DNA of 11,514 nucleotides from Phycisphaerae bacterium (GCA_028706835.1 JAQTVL010000084.1:1-11514); one strand, 5' to 3'; shown: positions 1 to 7,254, counted from the stretch's first letter. The notes: generated from the sequence alone by a model not told the origin. A program made the numbers and translations.

Positions 1-790
1 ACAGCATCTCGTGAACGTCCAGGCCGGCGTCGTTGCGCGAGACTTGGTATCGCTGGCCATGGGCGTGGCCGCAGAGCACCATGAAGATCTGTGCGTTCCG
101 GCGGACCAACTTGTCCCATATCTGCTCGCCGGAGTTCCGTCCGGCCTCGCGGAGGTAGGGCGTCTTCCGCCGCCCGGCCACGTCCATGTAGTCGTGGGTA
201 ACAAGAATGGTCGCGATGCCCGGGTGCTTGCCGATGACGGACTGGGCCCAGGCGATCTCGTCGTCTTTGGCGTTGTCGTCCAGTTGCAGGACGATCAACT
301 CGTGCCCGCCGGCGACGATCTTCTGGTACGAGCTGAACCCGCCGGCTGACGCCCCGCCGTACCACGATTTGCCCTTGAAGTAGCGGGAATCCGGCCCGAA
401 CCGCGTGACGAACTCGCGATTGGGCGAATCCTCAGCCGGGTTCAGATACAGATCGTGATTGCCCGGGGCGACGCCGAACGGCAGCACGCCGTCGAGCAGC
501 CGCATGGCGGCCTCCGCGTTCATCCACTGGGCCATGTCGTATCCGGCATCGGTGATGTCGCCGAGATGGGTCACGAACACGATGTTTCGGCTGACGCGGT
601 TGTCCACGATCCACTGCGCCTGCGCCTTGAACGTGCCGGGGGTGTCCTTGCTGTAGAACTGCGTGTCCGGGAGCACGGCGATGGTGAACGGCTCAGCCGA
701 CGCCGCCTGGACAGCCAGGCAGATCGCCGCCGCCATCATTGCCGCCCGCCTTTGCGTTGAACTTTGAGTCTGGACCTTGCGCTCCGTCAT
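1..790 (-). CDS. Exported calcineurin-like metallophosphoesterase (C-terminus cut by window edge)
   Basis: I translated this gene from the minus strand: 263 codons lie in the window and the reading frame stays open to the left edge. The metal-binding motifs of calcineurin-like phosphoesterases appear in order: LPDTQ (Asp42), HLGDITD (Gly77-Asp78), GNHD (110-113), THDY (His199) and CGHAHG (His242, His244). The first motif is D-T-Q where many relatives have D-x-H, which is common in exported members. A Sec signal peptide is likely, with a hydrophobic stretch at about residues 17-30 and an Ala-Ser-Ala end near residue 32, so the enzyme should act in the periplasm or outside the cell on a phosphoester. 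Its substrate cannot be told. The start at 790 is supported by GGGAG seven bases upstream on the minus strand. It is transcribed away from the porin gene. Confidence 0.9.
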   Translation of the reverse strand, partial: MTERKVQTQSSTQRRAAMMAAAICLAVQAASAEPFTIAVLPDTQFYSKDTPGTFKAQAQWIVDNRVSRNIVFVTHLGDITDAGYDMAQWMNAEAAMRLLDGVLPFGVAPGNHDLYLNPAEDSPNREFVTRFGPDSRYFKGKSWYGGASAGGFSSYQKIVAGGHELIVLQLDDNAKDDEIAWAQSVIGKHPGIATILVTHDYMDVAGRRKTPYLREAGRNSGEQIWDKLVRRNAQIFMVLCGHAHGQRYQVSRNDAGLDVHEML

Positions 791-1091
791 TCCGTTACTC
801 CCAAAGAAGTCTCGTGCTTGCACTTCGAACGTCTGCGACAGCCGAATGCGGTTGGTGCTGCGTAGCCTGCTGCGAGGGGGTCGGACGTGACTCGCTGGCA
901 GAAGTATCGCCGGCGAATCTTCAGGGATGCCTAGCGGGCTGTTTGGATTCCGTGAAATCGTGCGCGGCAACCGAGATTACAGTCGTGGCGCAATCACCGA
1001 CATTTAGCGGGACCTTCGCATTCCGTTAACACGACCCATCTATCTTTCCGGCGGCAATGAACCCAATTCCTCACGGCGGAAAGGAACCGAC
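791..1091. other. Divergent intergenic region, 301 bp
   Basis: This gap separates the start of the phosphoesterase gene (minus) from the start of the porin gene (plus), so it should hold both promoters. I could not pick a convincing -35/-10 pair for either. Ribosome binding sites are visible at both ends: GGGAG before the phosphoesterase, and AAGGAA at 1081-1086 before the porin. An open frame running through 739-1029 has no ribosome binding site and overlaps the phosphoesterase start, so I do not call it. Confidence 0.6.
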
Positions 1092-2465
1092 ATGCGAAGG
1101 CAACTGGGAGTCTGGGGCGGGATCGTGCTTGTGGCACTGTCCTTCTCGACGAGGGCGATGGCGCAGGGCAAGAGCAGCGACGCGGACACGGCGGCCAAGC
1201 TCGAAGCGCTGACCCGGCAGTTGGAGGAACAGAGGCGCGAACTCCAGCAACTGCGGGCGCAGGTGACCAGCCGGCCCGATGGGCATTACATGACCGACGG
1301 CGAGCGCGAGGCGCTGGCCAGGATGATCCGCGAGGAGATGGCCAAGGTCGACTCGCTGAAGGCCGGCATTCCGAAGTGGCTGGACGGTCTGAAGTTCACC
1401 GGCGACATCCGCGTCCGCTACGAGGGCCAGTTCTTCAACGGCCACACGGCCGGCAAGACGACGCCGTGGGACTACAACCGAGGCCGATTCCGCGTGCGGT
1501 TCGGGTTTGCCAAGGACTTCACCGACGAATGGTCCGGCGGCTTCATGCTGGCCACCGGCAACACGTCCGACCCGTGGGAGACCAACCAGACAATGACCGG
1601 CGACTTCACCCGCAAGCCGATCCAGGTCGATCAGGCGTGGATTCAGTACAAGCCGAAATACCTGAACAAGGAAGTGACGGTTGTCGCCGGCAAGTTCGCC
1701 AACCCGTTTGTCACTACCGAGATGCTGTGGGACGCGGACATTCGCCCGGAGGGGGCGGCGGAGACGTGGAACCACAAGTTCAGCGAGGACTTCTCGACGT
1801 TCATGACGGCAGGCCAGTTCATCCTCCAGGACAACGCCAACGCCGACATGGTGGCGCTGCTGGCCTACCAACTCGGGATTCGCTACAAGATCAGCCCGCG
1901 AACGGCCCTGACGCTGGCGGCAGCCTACTACCAGTATGTCAACGTCGATGAAGACACGCAGTTGGCATCGTTCAAGAAGGGCAACAGCGTGGAGACGGGC
2001 GCGCTGCACGGTGTCGGCGGCACGCACTTCTCGAGCATCGGCAAGCAGGACTTCCAGATTCTCGACCTCTACAGCGACATCACGTTCATGATCGGCGAGA
2101 AGGCGAAGCAGCGGCCGCTGAAGTTCTTCGGCCAGGTGGACTGGAACCTGGACAACAGCGCCCCGAGCCCGTGGTCGGACGAGAAGCTGGCGTTCATCGC
2201 CGGGGCGTCGTTCGGGCAGATCAAGAAGAAGGGCGACTGGGAAGTCAGCTACAACTACCGCTGGGTGGAGGCCAACGCGATCGTGGCGGCGTTCTCCGAG
2301 AGCGCGTTCGGCGGAACCAACCGGCAGGGCCACAACGTCGGCTTCAAGTATGCCCTGGCGGACAACGTGACCGCGGGGGTCAAGTACTTCTTCTACGACT
2401 GGATCGTGCCGACCGGCGAGCCCTCGCGGAACATGGTCCGAGCGGAGGTGGAGGTGAAGTTCTAG
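1092..2465 (+). CDS. Putative outer-membrane porin (Porin_5-like)
   Basis: The 457-residue product has a Sec signal peptide cleaved at about AMA|Q (residues 22-25). A polar, Glu/Arg-rich coiled coil follows (about 28-62), then a conserved opening to a beta barrel at about 94-110, WLDGLKFTGDIRVRYEG. The rest is rich in alternating aromatic strands such as WIQYKPKY, ISYNYRW-like segments and VKYFFYDWIV, and it ends in a C-terminal Phe (AEVEVKF), the usual outer-membrane assembly signal. This architecture, coiled coil plus barrel, is that of the putative-porin family Porin_5 (PF16930). It should form a diffusion channel; the solute is unknown. The start is fixed by AAGGAA at 1081-1086. A near-copy of part of its signal-peptide coding sequence occurs just after its stop codon. 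Confidence 0.85.
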   Translation: MRRQLGVWGGIVLVALSFSTRAMAQGKSSDADTAAKLEALTRQLEEQRRELQQLRAQVTSRPDGHYMTDGEREALARMIREEMAKVDSLKAGIPKWLDGLKFTGDIRVRYEGQFFNGHTAGKTTPWDYNRGRFRVRFGFAKDFTDEWSGGFMLATGNTSDPWETNQTMTGDFTRKPIQVDQAWIQYKPKYLNKEVTVVAGKFANPFVTTEMLWDADIRPEGAAETWNHKFSEDFSTFMTAGQFILQDNANADMVALLAYQLGIRYKISPRTALTLAAAYYQYVNVDEDTQLASFKKGNSVETGALHGVGGTHFSSIGKQDFQILDLYSDITFMIGEKAKQRPLKFFGQVDWNLDNSAPSPWSDEKLAFIAGASFGQIKKKGDWEVSYNYRWVEANAIVAAFSESAFGGTNRQGHNVGFKYALADNVTAGVKYFFYDWIVPTGEPSRNMVRAEVEVKF

Positions 2466-2738
2466 CGTTCGTGTTTGTTGCACGGTCCTTCTCGACAAGG
2501 GCGACGGAGGGTTCACAAGGCACGCTGTGGTGCCAAGCGCCGACCTTCGGTCGTGCGGCTAAACAAGGGGGCGGCGCGTATGGTCTACGCCGAAACAGTC
2601 ATGCGCCCCAATCCATTTGCTTCATTCCCTGTTGCGCCCGCTCGCGGTAGAATCAGATCGGCATTGGAACCCCGATCGCTGACGCCGCCAATCGCCAACG
2701 CTCGGACGCCCGTTCACTCGAACCGAAAGGGGCCAGGC
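2466..2738. other. Intergenic spacer between porin and unknown exported gene
   Basis: The spacer is 273 bp. Apart from the partial repeat at its left end it holds one weak hairpin, CGACC-TTC-GGTCG, at about 2541-2553. There is no T-run, so it is a poor terminator candidate. An open frame in phase with the next gene extends back to 2475, but its codons read as low-complexity Arg-rich sequence without a signal peptide, so I treat it as non-coding. Confidence 0.5.
2469..2509 (+). repeat. Near-copy of the porin signal-peptide coding segment
   Basis: Bases 2469-2509 match 1123-1163 inside the porin signal-peptide region at 35 of 41 positions, without gaps. The core is TCCTTCTCGAC followed by AGGGCGA. 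In the matching frame both copies read VA-x-SFSTRA. The second copy begins four bases after the porin stop, in a different frame from the porin. Similarity stops after about 2509. It may be a rearrangement remnant or one copy of a dispersed repeat. Confidence 0.6.
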
Positions 2739-4466
2739 ATGGGGGACATTCTGATCCGCCCGAACCGGACGCTGCTTCTCGCCGCGATGCTGATCGTCAT
2801 CCCACTGGCCTGTCGAGCGACGCCGCCAGACCGACCACCAGCCGTTTCCCCGCCTGATCGGGCCCCCCACCTGGTTACCACGCAAGAGGACCCGACACCG
2901 GAGCAGTTTCGAGAAATGGGAGCCCTGACCCCAATAATACAGAAACTTCCGCAGGAGAGACTTGAAGACCTGTGGGCGGAAATGGATGCGAAAGCCAAAG
3001 TGGAACACTGGACGGGCCGGGAACGCGCGGCGTGGATGATCCAGGAAATCAAGAAGGCGGCTGAAACCGAGGCGGCACATCCAACGACTACGCACCCGGC
3101 CATTGGCGAGTTTGTCTCGACCATTGAAGGCGAGCGATTCTTCCTAACCATCGACGGCCTGCGTTTCTTCTCGCCGACCTTCGGCGTCGCCGTCACCGAC
3201 CTTGGCGTCCTCACGACCGACGGCAGCCTGGACCACTGGAAGGGCGTAACCGGGTGGGACAAACCCCACGGCGGAATCCAGTTGGTCGGCGGGTCGGACA
3301 AGGCCGTCTACCTCACCACGTGCGACGGGCGCGAGGTGATCGTCAAGGAAGGTTTCGACCCACCGGCGGGCATGGACGGGAATGTCGAACAGCACGGGCT
3401 TCAGCGCATCCGAAAGCACGGCAAGAACCGGTTGGTCCGCTACGACTACACCTTTACGCTTTGGCGGTGGACGCTTGGCGCGGGCTTGAGCAAGATTCGC
3501 AATCTGCCCCATGGCGAACCGTATCCCCAAACTCCGTCCGCCTGCGAATTCGCCAGTGAGCGGATCGGGGCGTTTGCGGACGGCCGGAAACTCATGGTCA
3601 CAACAGACGCCGCCAAGACGTGGGTCGAAAGTCCGCTGCCCCTGGAGAAGAACGAGAGCGGCATCATTCAACTTGTGTTCTGTGGCGACGACAGGATTGC
3701 GATCATGTCCGGCACCGAAGCCGTCGCGATGCTAACGCTCGACAAGGATGGCCACGCCCAACAACAGTGGCGAAGCCCGATCTTCGGGCGATACGGAGCA
3801 CCAACCATGCTCTATGATCCATGGCAGAAAGTCGTGTGGGCTCACTCCGCAAGCTTGAACGGCCTTGGCGACACGATGCAGGCTTTTCGCCTGGTCGATG
3901 GTAAGGTCGTGGCGGAATTCGCGCCCGTTGGGCAGGAGGGGGTGAAGGGCTACTCGGTGTGCAAAGGACGGATGTACACTTGGGGGATGGGCGTTGGCGC
4001 CGGCAATGTGTTTCGCACATGGAATATCGCCGGCAAGACGCCAACGCCGGTTGCGGTCCTTGGCGTCGAAGACAGGTGCCCTCATATCAGTCAAATCCTC
4101 ATTGCCCCCGGTAGCGACCAGCTCTGGGTTCTCTTGGACAATGCGTATCTGGTCAGGTGGGACGGGAAGTCGGCCATCTCGCCCTACCCAACGAAACGGC
4201 GCGGTCCGACGGTCGAAACTGCCGTGCTCGACTACACGGAGGACCACTGGCCCCCCGGCGACTGGCCGTCGCGGCGGGAGGGGCGCGCCCATAGTGCCGC
4301 AATTCGCGCGTTGACGGGTGAACAACACGGAAGGCTGCTCATGGAATTCCAGGCGAAGAGGGACAACTTCGATAACCCCCGCGAGCAGACCTTGTGGATG
4401 ACCAAGCGAGCCAAGGAACTCAGGGTTGCCGCCACCCAGCCCGCCGCCAGGCCGGCGCCGCCCTGA
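2739..4466 (+). CDS. Exported protein of unknown function with an Asp-box-like motif
   Basis: I do not recognise this 575-residue protein. The frame is open back to 2475, but the start at 2739 is preferred: it has AAAGGGG at 2726-2732 and opens directly into a signal peptide, with a hydrophobic core at about residues 12-24 (LLLAAMLIVIPLA) ending near LACRA. A Pro-rich linker (27-45) and a charged helical stretch (about 50-115) follow. From about residue 125 the sequence is beta-rich with many Gly, Asp and Trp residues. TTDAAKTW at 288-295 resembles the S/T-x-D-x-G-x-T-W Asp box of sialidase-like beta-propellers, and QLWVLLDNAYLVRWDG could be another blade. The C-terminus is charged and ends in an Ala/Pro tail. 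A secreted beta-propeller binding or scaffold protein is an inference. The product is probably periplasmic or surface-exposed. The Cys near the signal-peptide end lies in a poor lipobox (Pro at -3). Confidence 0.8.
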   Translation: MGDILIRPNRTLLLAAMLIVIPLACRATPPDRPPAVSPPDRAPHLVTTQEDPTPEQFREMGALTPIIQKLPQERLEDLWAEMDAKAKVEHWTGRERAAWMIQEIKKAAETEAAHPTTTHPAIGEFVSTIEGERFFLTIDGLRFFSPTFGVAVTDLGVLTTDGSLDHWKGVTGWDKPHGGIQLVGGSDKAVYLTTCDGREVIVKEGFDPPAGMDGNVEQHGLQRIRKHGKNRLVRYDYTFTLWRWTLGAGLSKIRNLPHGEPYPQTPSACEFASERIGAFADGRKLMVTTDAAKTWVESPLPLEKNESGIIQLVFCGDDRIAIMSGTEAVAMLTLDKDGHAQQQWRSPIFGRYGAPTMLYDPWQKVVWAHSASLNGLGDTMQAFRLVDGKVVAEFAPVGQEGVKGYSVCKGRMYTWGMGVGAGNVFRTWNIAGKTPTPVAVLGVEDRCPHISQILIAPGSDQLWVLLDNAYLVRWDGKSAISPYPTKRRGPTVETAVLDYTEDHWPPGDWPSRREGRAHSAAIRALTGEQHGRLLMEFQAKRDNFDNPREQTLWMTKRAKELRVAATQPAARPAPP

Positions 4467-4486
4467 TCGGCAGAATTCCCTGCAAC

Positions 4487-4514
4487 CGCGGCCGGCCGCG
4501 CCTGGGACGCCCAG
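4487..4514. other. GC palindrome and small hairpin after the unknown gene
   Basis: A perfect 14-bp palindrome, CGCGGCCGGCCGCG, at 4487-4500 is followed by a hairpin CTGGG-ACG-CCCAG at 4502-4514. They begin 21 bases after the stop codon. They could help end transcription, but no T-run follows, so a terminator call is not secure. Confidence 0.35.
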
Positions 4515-4551
4515 CCGGGCGACGCCGACCTTGGCTACTGGCGGAAATCGC

Positions 4552-4659
4552 GGGATGGATCGACACTGTAGCACCAATACCGCAAGTGAAGCGTATCTTG
4601 TATTGGCCCGAAGGGCCGAAGAATCTTCCGGTATTCATGCTACAGTCTCGATCTGTCCC
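4552..4659. repeat. 108-bp imperfect palindromic element with nested hairpin
   Basis: Arms at 4552-4582 and 4629-4659 are inverted copies: of 31 positions, 26 are Watson-Crick, two are G-T wobbles (4556/4655, 4557/4654) and three are mismatches (4564/4647, 4574/4637, 4575/4636). The best part is ACTGTAGCA against TGCTACAGT. The 46-base centre contains a second hairpin, GGCCC-GAA-GGGCC, at 4605-4617. The element is AT-richer than its surroundings. It looks like a REP- or MITE-type mobile repeat or a structured RNA; nothing in it codes for protein. Confidence 0.7.
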
Positions 4660-4694
4660 TAATTTATGGAATGGGTCGGGGCCGGTCTTCGCCC

Positions 4695-4880
4695 GCGCAG
4701 CGGGCTTTGGAGTGCGCGGGACGAAGGCCCCGCTTTCGCTGGGTGACGCGAGCGGCGAACACGGCCAACGTCGCCGAACGGCAAGCGGGAGGCGGGGGCG
4801 GGGCGGGATCGTTACCCCGCGCCGGTGCTGGACGTCAAAAGCGGGGCCTGCGTCCCACGCACTCCAAAAGCAGGCTGCGC
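4695..4880. repeat. Long inverted repeat, 42/43-bp arms, 101-bp spacer
   Basis: The arm at 4695-4736 and the inverse of 4838-4880 agree at all but four positions and one single-base gap. The shared core is TTTGGAGTGCG, then GGGACG, then AGGCCCCGCTTT. The spacer is very GC-rich (G/C runs at 4787-4808) and contains no gene. From general familiarity, GC palindromes built around a TTTGGAGTGCG-type core recur in planctomycete-like genomes, but I cannot check copy number here. Confidence 0.75.
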
Positions 4881-4950
4881 TCGCGAATGAGATGCACGAC
4901 GGAGGTATAGGGGATATGTCCCTGCTCGATTTCTGCCCCTCGATTTCCCC

Positions 4951-5136
4951 GAAGAGAGACTCACCGCCGATGAACGCCGACAAACGCCGATCAATCGACG
5001 AGAGTTCATAGGTCAGACGTCAGAATCCAGACACGGGCCGCTTCGGTCTCGATTTCACTCTGGTTTCCGTCCTTTGGATTCTGACTTCTCCGTCCATCGG
5101 CGTTCGTCGGCGTTCATCGGCGGTTGATCCTCTTCT
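4951..5136. repeat. Inverted repeat element with MNADKRR-type arms
   Basis: The 29-bp segment 4963-4991 is the inverse of 5096-5124 with a single mismatch. Each arm is itself internally repetitive, with units like CGCCGATGAACGCCGA. Similarity weakens outward to about 4951 and 5136. Inside lies a second, exact 11-bp inverted pair, GTCAGAATCCA (5019-5029) and TGGATTCTGAC (5075-5085), offset from the outer axis by 17 bases. Translations of the arms give strings such as MNADKRR that are easily mistaken for small proteins; I regard this as a dispersed non-coding repeat. Confidence 0.75.
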
Positions 5137-5190
5137 TTCTATTGGCGGTGCTCCGCAGTCCTTCACGGGCAACCGTTCTGGAGTTGTATG

Positions 5191-5252
5191 TTTGGCTGTT
5201 TGGGCCGTCTGGGCCGTTTGGGCCAACCCGGAATCTGGGCCGTTTGGGACGG
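5191..5252. repeat. Degenerate 9-bp tandem repeat (TTGGGCCGT)
   Basis: Units of nine bases run from 5191: TTTGGCTGT, TTGGGCCGT, CTGGGCCGT, TTGGGCCAA. After one diverged unit come TGGGCCGT and TTGGGACGG. The minus strand reads as an AQTAQTAQTA-like peptide, but there is no sign of a real gene. Confidence 0.6.
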
Positions 5253-5307
5253 CATGTGATTGGCTGGCCGGGGGTTACGAATGAAATTTCTGCTCACTGG
5301 CCGAAAA

Positions 5308-5323
5308 TGTTCCACGTGGAACA
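5308..5323. promoter_or_regulatory. parS centromere site (ParB binding), copy 1
   Basis: TGTTCCACGTGGAACA is a perfect 16-bp palindrome of the well-known chromosomal parS type (compare TGTTTCACGTGAAACA of Bacillus subtilis). With its flanks it is a perfect 20-bp palindrome at 5306-5325. ParB clamps load here and recruit ParA and SMC/MukB-type proteins for chromosome segregation. It lies between two converging genes; no parA or parB gene is in the window. Confidence 0.88.
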
Positions 5324-5329
5324 TTGCCG

Positions 5330-5388
5330 GGGGGCTGGACGGGCCCCCACCGCGGCTGAAGCCGCACCTCCCCCGCAAGCGGGAGAGG
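5330..5388. other. Three consecutive GC hairpins between the parS copies
   Basis: Three small inverted repeats follow one another: a GGGGGC/GCCCCC pair at about 5330-5348; GCGGC-TGAA-GCCGC at 5352-5365, which is perfect; and CCTCCCCCGC-AA-GCGGGAGAGG at 5367-5388, with nine of ten pairs. They fill almost all of the space between the two parS sites. Their role is unknown. The last one resembles GC-rich extragenic repeats seen in many bacteria. Confidence 0.55.
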
Positions 5389-5402
5389 AGTGAGATGAGG
5401 AA

Positions 5403-5418
5403 TGTTCCACGTGGAACA
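5403..5418. promoter_or_regulatory. parS centromere site (ParB binding), copy 2
   Basis: This is a second, identical TGTTCCACGTGGAACA. The identity with copy 1 extends over 22 bases (5306-5327 and 5401-5422), and the copies are 95 bp apart start to start, close to nine helical turns. It lies 60 bp beyond the stop codon of the peptidase gene on the minus strand. Confidence 0.88.
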
Positions 5419-5478
5419 TTGCTCGCGTAGTGTGTCGCAATTGGCGGGACACCAGCCGTGGGGGGTTGGGTCGCTGCG

Positions 5479-7254
5479 CTATCGGGTTCGCACCAGGCCC
5501 TGGTCTTCCAGGAACGTGCGGTAGGCTTTCTCGGCGGTTGGCAGGTCGGCGATGTTGTAGGTCTTCAGCAGGGCGTCGGTGGCCGGCATCGTCGCGGTCA
5601 GGCGAGCGAGGTCGATCACCTTGGCGGGTTTGCCCAGGGTCATCAGCCAGGCGACGAGGTTGTAGCACTCGGCGTAGAAGCGGGTTCGCTGGGCCAGCGG
5701 CGGCAGGCGGTTGGCGGCCAGCAGTTGGGCGACCGTCAGGGACGCACCGCCGGCGTTGGTCAGCGAGCGGTGGAACATCAGGTAGCGGGCGGTCGTCTCG
5801 GCGTGGATGGCCAGCCCCTCGTCGATGGCCAGCGGCACGGGCGGGTAGCCGGCCAGCCGGCTGATCAGCACGTGGGTCAACTCGTGGGGGACGGTCGCCC
5901 CGATCAGCAGGGCGTCGGACTGCATGCAGACGGTCTCCTGGCGGACGAGCGTTCCCTTCTGGCTGTCGATCCGCGTGTAGCTCGGCACGATCAGATCATT
6001 GAGCTTGTCGTCCGGCTTGGCCTGGACGATCACGGTGTAATCGACCGGCCAATTCAGATCGGCGTCGCCGCCGCCGAGATAGGCGGCCAGCCTGGGGGCG
6101 TGATACTTGACGGCTTCGAGGACCCGCCGGGCGACCAGGTCGTTGGGGGCGCGGACGACGATGCGGCCATCCTTGCGGCTGATCTGGTCGCCGGGCAGGA
6201 CCATCGCCCAGGCGCCGCTGCGGCGGTCGAGCAGGTGGGAGCGGTTGAGGCTATCGACGTAGCTCGTGGCGGCGGTTCGCAGCGTGACGGCCTCCTGCTG
6301 TGGCGGCGTATTGGGGGCGATGGCTGGGGCGTTGCCGCCGAGGAGCTGGCGATAGGCGGGGATCGCCTTGGCGGGCGAGCCGGTGTTGTGATGCCCCAGC
6401 GCCAGCAGGAACGTGCCGAGCTGGTCGGCCCGCGCGGTGTTGAAGCGGTCCTTCGCTTCGTCGATGATTCCGGCCCACTGCTCGGTCGTCCGGGGCAGAT
6501 CGGCGGACCTGGCCAGGTTCATCGTGTAGCAGTGGGCCCAGCGCCACAGCAGGTTCTCCGAGCCGGGGCCTTCGCCGGCGCCGAGCTCCAACGCCTGCGC
6601 GTAGAACGGCAACGCCGCCTCGTAGTTGTGCATCAGGTACTGATCGTCGCCCGCGCCCACCACGGCCATCATCCACGACGGCTTCCAGCGGGCCGGCTGG
6701 TCCGGCGTCAGGCCCGCGCACTGGGCCAGGAGGGCGGCTGCCTGCTCGAATCGCTCCAGGCGAAGCAGTTCGTCGGCGTCGGCGAGGGCCTTGTCCAGCC
6801 CCGCGCGGGCGGTGTCGATCACCTTGAGCATCTTCCCCGCGGACGCGTGGCCTGGCTGGGCGGCGAGCACGGCCTTGAGCAAGGCCTCGGCCTGGGCGAA
6901 CTTCTGCGCGGCGACGGCCTGGCGGACGATGGACATCCGCAGTTCGATATAGAGGGCGACGACGGCAGCGTCCTTGGGCGAGGCTTTGAGTTGGGCCTCG
7001 CTGGCGGCGAGGGCGTCGGCTATCTTGCCGGCGGCGAGCAGTTGGCGCATCTGGGCGGCCAGGGGGTGCTCGGGCTGGGAACTCGGCGGCGGCGGGGCGG
7101 GGGGCTGTGGTTGGGCGGACAGCGACGCGGCGGACATCAGGGAGAGCGCGATCGCCAGGACTATGTGTCGCGAAACGGCAAGCCGGGAGCCGCCGTTGAT
7201 CGCGTTGGATGCCTTGTCCGCTTGTCGCCGCCGCAAGATGAGTCCGGTTCTCAT
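5479..7254 (-). CDS. Exported TPR protein with peptidase-MA-like zinc protease domain
   Basis: The 591-residue product starts at 7254, supported by AAAGG seven bases upstream; the frame is open back to 7338 without a better site. A long basic n-region precedes a hydrophobic stretch at about residues 30-45, ending SLSAQ, so the protein is exported or N-terminally anchored. A Pro/Ser-rich linker follows, then helical TPR-like repeats with Ala-rich helices (about 70-330). The C-terminal part carries HELTH (His457, Glu458, His461) and, 18 residues on, DEG (Glu479), the arrangement of gluzincin zinc peptidases. This matches the peptidase-MA-like domain (PF13485 type). It probably cleaves or remodels envelope proteins; the substrate is unknown. 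It is convergent with the unknown gene to its left and divergent from the PIN-TRAM gene. Confidence 0.85.
   Translation of the reverse strand: MRTGLILRRRQADKASNAINGGSRLAVSRHIVLAIALSLMSAASLSAQPQPPAPPPPSSQPEHPLAAQMRQLLAAGKIADALAASEAQLKASPKDAAVVALYIELRMSIVRQAVAAQKFAQAEALLKAVLAAQPGHASAGKMLKVIDTARAGLDKALADADELLRLERFEQAAALLAQCAGLTPDQPARWKPSWMMAVVGAGDDQYLMHNYEAALPFYAQALELGAGEGPGSENLLWRWAHCYTMNLARSADLPRTTEQWAGIIDEAKDRFNTARADQLGTFLLALGHHNTGSPAKAIPAYRQLLGGNAPAIAPNTPPQQEAVTLRTAATSYVDSLNRSHLLDRRSGAWAMVLPGDQISRKDGRIVVRAPNDLVARRVLEAVKYHAPRLAAYLGGGDADLNWPVDYTVIVQAKPDDKLNDLIVPSYTRIDSQKGTLVRQETVCMQSDALLIGATVPHELTHVLISRLAGYPPVPLAIDEGLAIHAETTARYLMFHRSLTNAGGASLTVAQLLAANRLPPLAQRTRFYAECYNLVAWLMTLGKPAKVIDLARLTATMPATDALLKTYNIADLPTAEKAYRTFLEDQGLVRTR

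Noticed and set aside
739..1029. 96-codon frame between the phosphoesterase and porin genes
   Set aside because: It overlaps the phosphoesterase start on the other strand, has no ribosome binding site and is Cys-rich without a pattern.
1071..2516. Long minus-strand open frame (481 codons) opposite the porin gene
   Set aside because: It mirrors the porin codons, is rich in Arg, Leu and Val as expected of a high-GC antisense frame, and has no domain, while the plus strand has a signal peptide and barrel.
2475..2738. Upstream extension of the unknown exported gene to an ATG at 2475
   Set aside because: It would bury the signal peptide 88 residues inside and has no good ribosome binding site, unlike 2739.
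4394..5011. 205-codon plus-strand frame running from the end of the unknown gene into the repeats
   Set aside because: It overlaps the previous gene and crosses three repeat elements; it contains the MNADKRR-type repeat string and no domain.
5191..5252. CRISPR-like array in the 9-bp repeat
   Set aside because: Units are too short, adjacent and without spacers.
5124..5393. Small open frames containing MFHVEH
   Set aside because: The string is simply the translation of the parS palindrome, a well-known source of false small proteins.
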